This document shows positions 56,180 through 63,169 of a stretch of DNA of 64,000 nucleotides, one piece after another. The position numbers and the translations under genes were made by a program. Source of the stretch: Micromonospora sp. DSM 45708 (GTDB lineage: Bacteria; Actinomycetota; Actinomycetes; Mycobacteriales; Micromonosporaceae); assembly GCF_039566955.1 (NCBI RefSeq), contig NZ_CP154796.1:6634001-6698000 (forward strand). Reading direction: 5' to 3'. The notes beneath the pieces are model-generated. The model was given only the letters and a program-made list of their open reading frames with translations. It had not been told where the DNA came from and ran no database searches. How positions within the stretch are numbered: the first letter of the stretch is position 1; every line of letters begins with the position of its first letter.

Positions 56180-57883
56180 TCAGGCCACGCAGAACGCCTT
56201 CCACGCCTGGATGCTCGGCTGGTCGAGCAGCCGGAAGTCACCCTGGCTGACGGTCTGGTTGTAGTAGGCCACGAACTCCGGCCGCTGGCCGTTGAGGAAG
56301 CCGGCCATCGACCGGATCCATTCCGCGCGGCCGGTGCCGGAGTCACCGGGCACCAGGTCGCTGCCGGTCTCCGCGACACCCCACGGCTTGCCCAGCGCCT
56401 TCGACTTGTTGATCATCGGGCCGTAGATCTCCTGCGGCGAGGCGTACCGCTTCCACTTCTTGCCCCAGTTGTAGCAGTCCCAGCCGAGCGCCTCGATCAC
56501 GTCGCCACCGGGGTAGAACGCGTCGAAGCTGCGCCCGGACTTCGGGTCGAGCGTCCAGCACATCAGGATCAACGTGTTGATCAGCCTCGGGTTGCCCGCC
56601 TGTTCGGCCAGGCCGGCGACCCGCTTCCACGCCGACCGGTACGCGTCGGTGCTGAACGCGCCGCGCTCGACGTCGTCCTCCGGCTCGTGGAAGTAGGACC
56701 AGTACACGTTGTGGTCGCGCGGGATCGAGGCGAACCAGGAGCGCAGACGGGAGTCGTGCCGGCCGGAGTTGATCTCCTGGGGTGAGGCCTTGAACGACAC
56801 CACCACGGTGCGGTCGACCACGTCGGCGCGGCTGCCCGACCAGGCCGGCGGCAGGCCGGGGAAGAAGATCCGGGCCATCTGGAGCTTGCCGAACGTCCGG
56901 TCGGAGCGGCTCAGCGCCTGGCCGAAGCTCTCCCCGTTCTGCACGCCGATCGACGCGCCGGGCAACGTCTGCCGCGTACCGGCGAAGCCCTTGGCGCCCG
57001 GGGCGGTGGAGGCCGACGGTTTCGCGCCGGGTTTGCCGCCGAGGCCCTGGTCCGCGCTCGGTGCGGCGGCGCCGGGCGTCGCCGGCGCGCCCAGGCCGGC
57101 CGACGGCGCCGGGCCGGCGCTGGCCGGCACCTCGCTGGCCTGCGGGTTGGTCGCGTCCGGCCGCAGCGCGGCCACGGCGACACCGCCGCCGGTCAGGGCC
57201 AGCGCCACCGCCGTCGCCAGTACCGCGCGCCAGCGCCGCCGGGGCACGCCGGGCGGCGGACCCGACGCGACCGGTGGGCGCGGCGGCTGGCCGGGACCAC
57301 CGGTGGCCGGCCGGGCGTCCGACTCGGCCGGTACGCCCTCGGGCGGCGGCCCGGTCAGCGTGGCGGTCGCGGTCGCGCCCTCACCCCAACCGGCGGTCGC
57401 GCCCTCACCCCAACCTGTGGTCGCTCCCTCGCCCCAACCGGCGGGCGTCGGCGCGGCCCCGGCCCAGCCGGCGGTCGCGATCGTTCCGTCGGCCCGGGTC
57501 GCGGGCGCGGTGGGCGCGTCGCCCCAGCCGGCGGTGGCCGTCGTTCCGCCGGCCCAGTCGCCGGCCGGCGTCGTTCCGTCGGCCCAGCCGACGGGTGCCC
57601 GGTCGGGGCCGGTCACGGCGTGGTCGACGCCGACCCGGCCGGGCGGCTCGTGCCCCGGCCAGGCCGGTCCGGCGTCCACCCAGGACTGCTCCGGGTGGCC
57701 GTGGCCGGGCAGCTCCCGCTCCGGCCAGGGCAGGTCGCCCTGGGCGTGGACCGGCGCCGGTCGCGGTGCCGTGTCCTCCGGCCAGGGCAGCGCGGGGCCG
57801 CCCGATCGGCGAGAAATGTCCTGTCCCGGCCACAGGCCGGTCGGCTGCCCGAAGGCATCGTGCGGGTCTCGGTCGGCCGGCAT
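56180..57883 (-). CDS. Membrane-anchored GH26-like glycoside hydrolase with repeat-rich cytoplasmic tail
   Basis: A 567-residue type II membrane protein. The first 220 residues are cytoplasmic and low in complexity, with three GWGEGAT units and looser W-G-T repeats; a helix at about 225-245 (AVLATAVALALTGGGVAVAAL) is followed by an Ala/Pro linker and an extracellular TIM-barrel-like domain. Landmarks are VYWSYFHEPEDDVERG near residue 395 (catalytic Glu candidate) and GKPWGVAETGSDLVPG near 515, as in GH26. It sits beside the polysaccharide genes and may trim that polymer. Confidence 0.75.
   Translation of the reverse strand: MPADRDPHDAFGQPTGLWPGQDISRRSGGPALPWPEDTAPRPAPVHAQGDLPWPERELPGHGHPEQSWVDAGPAWPGHEPPGRVGVDHAVTGPDRAPVGWADGTTPAGDWAGGTTATAGWGDAPTAPATRADGTIATAGWAGAAPTPAGWGEGATTGWGEGATAGWGEGATATATLTGPPPEGVPAESDARPATGGPGQPPRPPVASGPPPGVPRRRWRAVLATAVALALTGGGVAVAALRPDATNPQASEVPASAGPAPSAGLGAPATPGAAAPSADQGLGGKPGAKPSASTAPGAKGFAGTRQTLPGASIGVQNGESFGQALSRSDRTFGKLQMARIFFPGLPPAWSGSRADVVDRTVVVSFKASPQEINSGRHDSRLRSWFASIPRDHNVYWSYFHEPEDDVERGAFSTDAYRSAWKRVAGLAEQAGNPRLINTLILMCWTLDPKSGRSFDAFYPGGDVIEALGWDCYNWGKKWKRYASPQEIYGPMINKSKALGKPWGVAETGSDLVPGDSGTGRAEWIRSMAGFLNGQRPEFVAYYNQTVSQGDFRLLDQPSIQAWKAFCVA
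57368..57440. repeat. Three in-frame 24-bp tandem repeats
   Basis: Copies of about 24 bases (GGTCGCGCCCTCACCCCAAC core) repeat three times with few changes and encode the GWGEGATA units of the GH26-like protein. Variation in copy number between strains would be expected. Confidence 0.65.
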
Positions 57884-57986
57884 GGCCCTCCCTGGCTGTC
57901 GGCGGCCCGGGTGTCGGGCTCAGGTCGGACGCGCATTCGCACCCGACGATAACCCCGATTCACCCTGGCCGTACGTACCGTCACTC

Positions 57987-58865
57987 TCAGCCGAACGCCT
58001 CACCCGGGTCACCGGTGACGGCCGAAGCGGGCATCTCGACCCCGGTCCGGGCGATCGCGTCGAGCAGCCGGTCGGCCAACTCGGGGCGGCAGACCAGCAG
58101 ATCGGGCAGGCGCGGGTCGGCGCGGTTGTAGCGCAGCGGCGAGCCGTCGATCCGGGACGCGTGCATGCCCGCGCCCAGCGCCACCGCGACCGGCGCGGCG
58201 CTGTCCCACTCGTACTGGCCGCCCGCGTGGACGTACGCGTCGACCTCACCGGTCACCACCGCGCACACCTTGACCCCGGCCGAGCCCATCGGAACGGCCC
58301 GGGCGTCCAGCAGCTCGACCAGCTCACCCACGAACGCCGGCGGGCGGCTGCGGCTCACCGCGATCCGGATCGGTCCGTCGGTCGCCTTCGGCGTCGGGCA
58401 GGTGGTGCCGAGCACGACCGGCGTACCGTCCACGGTGGTCCGGGCCGGCATGCCGACCGCGCCGGCGACCAGCGCGCCGTCCGGCGCGGCGGAGCGCTGC
58501 CAGAGCGCCACGTGCACCGCCCAGTCGTCCCGACCGGCCTCGGAGAACTCGCGGGTGCCGTCCAGCGGGTCGATGATCCAGACCCGGTCCGCCTCGTGCC
58601 GGGGTGCCCGCTCCCCGTCCGCCCAGGCGCGGCGCGCGTCGGCCTCCTCCTCGGAGAGCACCGCGTCCGCCGGCCGCCAGCGCGCCAGCGCCGCCGTCAT
58701 CAGCTCGTGCGACGCCTGGTCGCCGGCGTCCTTGAGCGCCTTCGGGTCCGCGAAGCCCTGCCGGTCCCGCAGCGCGGTGAGCGCCGCCCCGGCCTCGGCG
58801 GCCAGCCACTGCGCGAACTGCTGGTCGTCGAGTCGTCCCGTCTCGTCCTCGGTCACGAGCCCCAT
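57987..58865 (-). CDS. cysQ: CysQ-type 3'(2'),5'-bisphosphate nucleotidase
   Basis: A 292-residue phosphatase of the inositol monophosphatase fold. Motif A is VWIIDPLDGTREFSE near residue 97, motif B is QYEWDSAAPVAVALGAG near 220, and VLSEEEADA near residue 67 supplies the metal-binding glutamates. The TREF form of motif A is typical of CysQ, which removes phosphate from PAP left by sulfotransferases. Three sulfotransferase genes lie within 15 kb, making PAP recycling a fitting role. An in-frame GTG nine bases downstream is a less likely start. Confidence 0.85.
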   Translation of the reverse strand: MGLVTEDETGRLDDQQFAQWLAAEAGAALTALRDRQGFADPKALKDAGDQASHELMTAALARWRPADAVLSEEEADARRAWADGERAPRHEADRVWIIDPLDGTREFSEAGRDDWAVHVALWQRSAAPDGALVAGAVGMPARTTVDGTPVVLGTTCPTPKATDGPIRIAVSRSRPPAFVGELVELLDARAVPMGSAGVKVCAVVTGEVDAYVHAGGQYEWDSAAPVAVALGAGMHASRIDGSPLRYNRADPRLPDLLVCRPELADRLLDAIARTGVEMPASAVTGDPGEAFG

Positions 58866-59050
58866 CCCTGTCTCGCGGGTCTGCCGCGACCCGTCATCCT
58901 TCGGCGACCGGTGTCCCCGGCGCCAGCGTCCGGTCGGATCGTAGACAGTCGCGAGCCGGCCTCGGCTCCCCGTCGACGCTGGTCGCCGCCGGTGGCCGCC
59001 CGCATGTTGAACTTCGCGTGTATGCCGTTCGGACCCGGCCGAGCAGGCCC

Positions 59051-59056
59051 TAGGCT
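59051..59056 (+). promoter_or_regulatory. -10 box (TAGGCT) of the aminotransferase gene
   Basis: TAGGCT ends six bases before the ATG at 59063, a clean leaderless arrangement. Confidence 0.55.
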
Positions 59057-59062
59057 CTGCGC

Positions 59063-60157
59063 ATGACCGCCGAGCAGCTGATCTCCTTCGCCCGTGGGGC
59101 TCCCTCGCTGGACATCGTCGATGTCGAGGGGCTCAAGGCCGCCGCCGTCCGCGCCTTCGACGCCGACCCCGCCGGGGTCACGGCGTACGGGACCTCCGTC
59201 GGCTACCCGCCCCTGCGGAAGTGGATCGCCGAGAAGCACGGCGTCGATGCCGACCAGGTGCTGGTCACGAACGGCTCGTTGCAGGCCGACGCGTTCCTCT
59301 TCGACCACCTGGTCCGTCGCGGCGACGCGGTGGTCGTCGAGCGCCCGACGTACGACCGCACGCTGCTCAACCTTCAGCAGATGGGCGGCGAGGTGCACGG
59401 CGTGACCATCCAGCCGGACGGCCTGGACACCGCCGAGCTGCGCAAGCTGTTGGAGTCCGGGGTCCGGCCGCGACTGGCCCACGTGATCCCGAACTACCAG
59501 AACCCGGCCGGTGTGACGCTCTCCCTGGAGAAGCGCCGTGAGCTGCTCGACCTGGCCGCCGAGTACGACTTCACGATCTTCGAGGACGACCCGTACGCGG
59601 ACATCCGGTTCCGGGGCGAGCCGCTGCCCTCGATGCTGTCGATGGACACCCGGGGCGTGGTGGTGCACGCCTCCAGCTTCACCAAGACGGTCTGCCCGGG
59701 TGTGCGGGTCGGTTACCTGGTCGGCCCCGCGGAGCTGATCGCGGCGATCGCCAAGCGGGCCACCAACCTCTACATCTCGCCGGGCATGGTGGCCCAGGCG
59801 ATCGTGCACCAGTTCTGCGTCTCCGGCTCGATCGAGCGGTCGATCCACACGGTCCGCTCGGCGCTGGGCGAGCGGGCCGGGGTGCTGGCCGAGTCGCTGC
59901 GCCGGCACATCCCGGAGGCCCGGTTCGTCGAGCCGGACGGCGGCTACTTCCTCTGGATCGAGCTGCCGGAGGACGTCGAGGTCGACCGGCTGGCGCCGGC
60001 CGCCGCCGAGCGCGGCGTCGCGGTGGTCAAGGGCAGCGACTTCATGGTCGACGGCGGGCGGCACGCGCTGCGGTTGGCGTACTCCGCGGTGACGGCGGAC
60101 CGGATCGACGAGGGGGTACGGCGGCTCGCCGAGGCCATGGCGGCCGTTCGCGGTTGA
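59063..60157 (+). CDS. Class I/II PLP-dependent aminotransferase
   Basis: A 364-residue fold-type I enzyme resembling the 2-aminoadipate/valine aminotransferase (LysN, Avt) group. The PLP-binding Lys is in SSFTKTVCPGVRVGYLVG near residue 207, NYQNPAGVTL near 144 binds the cofactor, EDDPYADIRF near 175 contains the ring-binding Asp and Tyr, and the substrate carboxylate Arg is in HALRLAYS near 339. It should be cytoplasmic. The amino acid substrate is not predictable. Confidence 0.86.
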   Translation: MTAEQLISFARGAPSLDIVDVEGLKAAAVRAFDADPAGVTAYGTSVGYPPLRKWIAEKHGVDADQVLVTNGSLQADAFLFDHLVRRGDAVVVERPTYDRTLLNLQQMGGEVHGVTIQPDGLDTAELRKLLESGVRPRLAHVIPNYQNPAGVTLSLEKRRELLDLAAEYDFTIFEDDPYADIRFRGEPLPSMLSMDTRGVVVHASSFTKTVCPGVRVGYLVGPAELIAAIAKRATNLYISPGMVAQAIVHQFCVSGSIERSIHTVRSALGERAGVLAESLRRHIPEARFVEPDGGYFLWIELPEDVEVDRLAPAAAERGVAVVKGSDFMVDGGRHALRLAYSAVTADRIDEGVRRLAEAMAAVRG

Positions 60158-60158
60158 T

Positions 60159-60182
60159 TTTCTGTCGGGTTTCCGACAGAAA
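60159..60182. terminator. 10-bp hairpin after the aminotransferase gene
   Basis: TTTCTGTCGG and its complement pair around a four-base loop; the stem begins right at the stop codon. Confidence 0.65.
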
Positions 60183-60459
60183 GGCCCCACTGGCCGGCTC
60201 GGCTCTCCCGCCGGGCCGGCCTTCGGCCCACAATGCTGCGAGCGTCGCTCGCGTTGCGGCGATCGGCCCGCGGGTCGGCGACGCCGCCAGCATCACTCCC
60301 GCCCCCAAGGGTGCCGGGTGGGCCGTGTCGCCCCTCACCCCCCTGACGCGGCCGGCCCGCCCGGCACCGCACCGCGTGCCCGGCCGACCGCAGCCCGCGC
60401 TGCGCCCGCCCCGATCGGCGTAACCTGCAAGCCGCAGTTCCGTGGAGAGGGGGCGAGAG
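60183..60459. other. Gene-free stretch before corA
   Basis: The stop-to-start gap of the neighbours is about 300 bases. It contains two small hairpins (GGGCCG/CGGCCC at 60213-60229 and GCGAGC/GCTCGC at 60238-60252) and TAACCT at 60421-60426, a likely -10 for corA. No gene is seen. Confidence 0.5.
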
Positions 60460-61608
60460 ATGACGGACCGGGTGGCACGCGACCGCACCGACGGCCAGCA
60501 CGGCGACCGGCCACCCCGGCCACGCGCCTGGGCGGCGCCGGTACGCGCCATGTCCCGCATCCTCAACGCCGACGGCTCCCCGCAGGCGCCCCAGCCGACC
60601 CGTCCCGGGCGCAGCGGGATCGTCGACTGCGGGCTCTACGTCGACGGCGAGCGCCGACCCGGCCGCCCGCAGTACGCGGACGCCCTGGCCGCCGCCCGCC
60701 GCGAGCGGGACGGCTTCGTCTGGCTCGGCCTGCACGAGCCCGACCTGACCGAGATGACCGAGATCGCCGCCACGTTCGGCCTGCACGAGCTGGCCGTGGA
60801 GGACGCCGTCAAGGCCGAGCAACGCCCGAAGCTGGAGCATTTCGGGGAGATCGTCTTCCTGGTGCTGCGGACCGCCCGCTACTGCGAGCACACCGAGCTG
60901 ACCGAGAACTCCGAAGTGGTGGAGACCGGCCAGGTGATGCTCTTCATCGGGCCGAACTTCGTGATCAGCGTGCGGCACGGGGACGCCTGCCGGCTGTCGC
61001 CGGTCCGCGCCGACCTGGAGGCGAAACGCGACCTGCTGCGGCAGGGGCCGTGGGCGGTCGCGTACGCGATCACCGACCGGGTGGTCGACCTCTACCTGGA
61101 GGTCGCCGACCGGCTGGAGGACGACCTCGACGTGCTGGAGGCGGACGTCTTCGACCGGCAGAGCAGCGGCCGGATCCAGCGGATCTACCAGATGAAGCGG
61201 GAACTGGTCGAGTTCAAGCGTGCCGTGGTGCCGTTGCAGCGCCCGCTGATGACGCTCACCGCCCAGGTCAACCGCGCGGTGCCGCAGGAGGTACGGCGCT
61301 ACTTCCGCGACGTGCAGGACCACCTCAGCCGCACGGTCGAGCAGGTCAACTCGTACGACGACCTGCTCAACTCGATTCTCCAGGCCCGGCTGGCCCAGGT
61401 CACCGTCGACCAGAACAACGACATGCGCAAGATCGCCGCCTGGGCCGCCATCGGCGCGGTGTGGACCGCGATCGCCGGCATCTACGGCATGAACTTCCAG
61501 AACATGCCCGAGCTGACGTGGACGTACGGCTATCCGGGCGTGTGGGCGGTCAACCTGACCCTGTCGTTCGTGCTCTACCGCTGGTTCCGCCGCAACGGCT
61601 GGTTGTGA
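60460..61608 (+). CDS. corA: CorA-family magnesium/metal transporter
   Basis: A 382-residue membrane protein. A large cytoplasmic N-terminal domain (about 1-315) with long helices precedes two C-terminal membrane helices (about 325-345 and 357-375); the first ends in the hallmark YGMNF at about 347, followed by a short external loop NMPELTWTYG. CorA proteins are pentameric Mg2+ or Co2+ channels. The ATG at 60460 follows a purine run (GAGAGGGGGCGAGAG), better than the in-frame ATG six codons upstream. Confidence 0.9.
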   Translation: MTDRVARDRTDGQHGDRPPRPRAWAAPVRAMSRILNADGSPQAPQPTRPGRSGIVDCGLYVDGERRPGRPQYADALAAARRERDGFVWLGLHEPDLTEMTEIAATFGLHELAVEDAVKAEQRPKLEHFGEIVFLVLRTARYCEHTELTENSEVVETGQVMLFIGPNFVISVRHGDACRLSPVRADLEAKRDLLRQGPWAVAYAITDRVVDLYLEVADRLEDDLDVLEADVFDRQSSGRIQRIYQMKRELVEFKRAVVPLQRPLMTLTAQVNRAVPQEVRRYFRDVQDHLSRTVEQVNSYDDLLNSILQARLAQVTVDQNNDMRKIAAWAAIGAVWTAIAGIYGMNFQNMPELTWTYGYPGVWAVNLTLSFVLYRWFRRNGWL

Positions 61609-61649
61609 CCGGCGACACCGGCCCGGGCGCGGCGGGTCCGCACGCGGAA

Positions 61650-61685
61650 GCGCCGGCCACGCGGGACGTGCCCGCGTGCCGGCGC
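61650..61685. terminator. Bidirectional terminator between corA and the basic membrane protein gene
   Basis: Arms 61650-61665 and 61671-61685 pair over 15 bases with one bulged C and a five-base loop, between convergent genes. Confidence 0.6.
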
Positions 61686-61707
61686 TGTTCCGTCGGCCGG
61701 TTCCGGC

Positions 61708-62496
61708 TCAGCGGCGACCGCTGGCCTTCGCCGCGTTCCTGCCGTTCTGGGCGGCCTTGGTGATGTCGTCGGCCGGCCGGCCGGAGACGTCCCGGGCACC
61801 CTCGGCGACGGACGGGACCTGGCTGTTCGGGTGGATCACCGGGTCGGCACCGGGCGTGGTGGTTGACGCGCTGCTGCCGTCCGCCACCGCCGAGCTGCCG
61901 GCGCCGGTCGGACCGGCCTGGGTCACCTTCGCGCTCGCGTCCGGGGTTTCCACCACGATCGTGTCCACGTCCTCCCGCATCGGCTCCAACGTGTCCTGAC
62001 CGGTCGGGCCGAGCGTGCCGGTCGGGTCGTACTCGGCCCACTCCTGCTGCTCGCGGCGGCGGCGCATGGCCATCGCCCCGGCCAGGCCGGCGACGGTGCC
62101 GGCGATCAGCAGGCCGGTGGTCATGCCCCGCGACCTGCGCTGCTTCTTCTTTCCGGCCTTCATGTTCTTCGCCTTCTTCGTCAACGCGGACTGCTTCGCC
62201 GCCATGGCCTTCCGACCGGTCAGCGCCTTGCCCGCCGCCTCGGTCCGGGCGCTGCGCACGGCCAGCAGCACCGGGGCGAGCGCGGCGGCGCTCGACGCGA
62301 CACCGCTGGACGCCCGGTCCCGGACCATGACCGCGGTGGGTGCGACGGCGACCCGGGCTGCCTGGACCCGCGGGCCGACCGTGGCACCGGCGCCCTTCGC
62401 CGCGTACGAGGCGGCCTGCCTCAGGTGACCGATGCCCTGGTTCAGCTCGGCCTTGGCGAGCTGGCCCTGGGTCTTTCGCCGCCCGATTCCAAACAC
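61708..62496 (-). CDS. Basic single-helix membrane protein, function unknown
   Basis: I do not recognise a named family. The 262-residue protein starts GIGRRKTQGQLAKAELNQGIGHLRQAAS and is Ala/Lys-rich with amphipathic helices to about residue 100. A very basic patch (KKAKNMKAGKKKQRRSR) directly precedes one membrane helix (GLLIAGTVAGLAGAMAM, about 126-142). The remainder is acidic and low in complexity. AGGAGG seven bases before the GTG at 62496 is a strong start. A nucleoid- or membrane-associated structural role is conceivable but unsupported. Confidence 0.6.
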   Translation of the reverse strand: MFGIGRRKTQGQLAKAELNQGIGHLRQAASYAAKGAGATVGPRVQAARVAVAPTAVMVRDRASSGVASSAAALAPVLLAVRSARTEAAGKALTGRKAMAAKQSALTKKAKNMKAGKKKQRRSRGMTTGLLIAGTVAGLAGAMAMRRRREQQEWAEYDPTGTLGPTGQDTLEPMREDVDTIVVETPDASAKVTQAGPTGAGSSAVADGSSASTTTPGADPVIHPNSQVPSVAEGARDVSGRPADDITKAAQNGRNAAKASGRR

Positions 62497-62613
62497 GGTC
62501 CCACCTCCTGGGAGTTGTTCCTTCGTCATCCTCCACCTTCGGATGCCTCCGCATGGCCAGATCGGGCACATGGGAGGATCCGCAAGGAACTGACCAACGA
62601 GTGAGGAGTACCC

Positions 62614-63144
62614 GTGGCCGAGGCTGTCTACGCCACCCTGCACACCAACGCCGGCCCGATCCGGCTGGAGCTCTTCCCGAACCACGCGCCGAAGACCGTT
62701 CGCAACTTCGTGGAGCTGGCCGAGGGCAACCGGGAGTACATCGACCCGCGTACCGGTCAGCCGGGCAGCGGGCCGTACTACGACGGCACCATCTCGCACC
62801 GGGTGATCAGCGGCTTCATGATTCAGATGGGCGACCCGACCGGCACCGGGCGCGGTGGCCCGGGCTACAAGTTCGACGACGAGTTCCACCCGGAGCTGCG
62901 CTTCGACCGGCCGTACCTGCTGGCGATGGCGAACGCCGGGCCGGGCACGAACGGTTCGCAGTTCTTCATCACGGTGTCGCCGACGCCGCACCTGAACAAC
63001 CGACACACCATCTTCGGCCAGGTCGCCGACGAGGAGTCGGTGAAGGTCGTCGACTCGATCGCGAACACCCCGACCGGGCCGAGCGACCGGCCGGTCCAGG
63101 ACGTGGTGATCGAGCGGGTCGAGATCGAGCGGCAGCAGTCCTGA
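62614..63144 (+). CDS. ppiA: Peptidyl-prolyl cis-trans isomerase (cyclophilin)
   Basis: A 176-residue cytoplasmic cyclophilin. The fold is complete: AVYATLHTNAGPIRLELF, the active-site Arg in SHRVISGFMIQMGDPTGTGRGGPGY near residue 55, and MANAGPGTNGSQFFITV near residue 105, with HTIFGQV near the end. GAGGAG lies five bases before the GTG. In other actinobacteria a cyclophilin followed by a rhomboid protease lies close to oriC, as it does here. Confidence 0.9.
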   Translation: MAEAVYATLHTNAGPIRLELFPNHAPKTVRNFVELAEGNREYIDPRTGQPGSGPYYDGTISHRVISGFMIQMGDPTGTGRGGPGYKFDDEFHPELRFDRPYLLAMANAGPGTNGSQFFITVSPTPHLNNRHTIFGQVADEESVKVVDSIANTPTGPSDRPVQDVVIERVEIERQQS

Positions 63145-63156
63145 GCATCGCGCGGG

Positions 63157-63162
63157 TACCTT
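63157..63162 (+). promoter_or_regulatory. -10 box (TACCTT) of the rhomboid gene
   Basis: TACCTT is seven bases before the ATG at 63170, so the rhomboid gene can be transcribed apart from ppiA. Confidence 0.5.
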
Positions 63163-63169
63163 TGCTCGC

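Noticed and set aside
57360..57460. CRISPR-like repeats
   Set aside because: The 24-bp units are adjacent without spacers, lie in frame and encode part of a protein.
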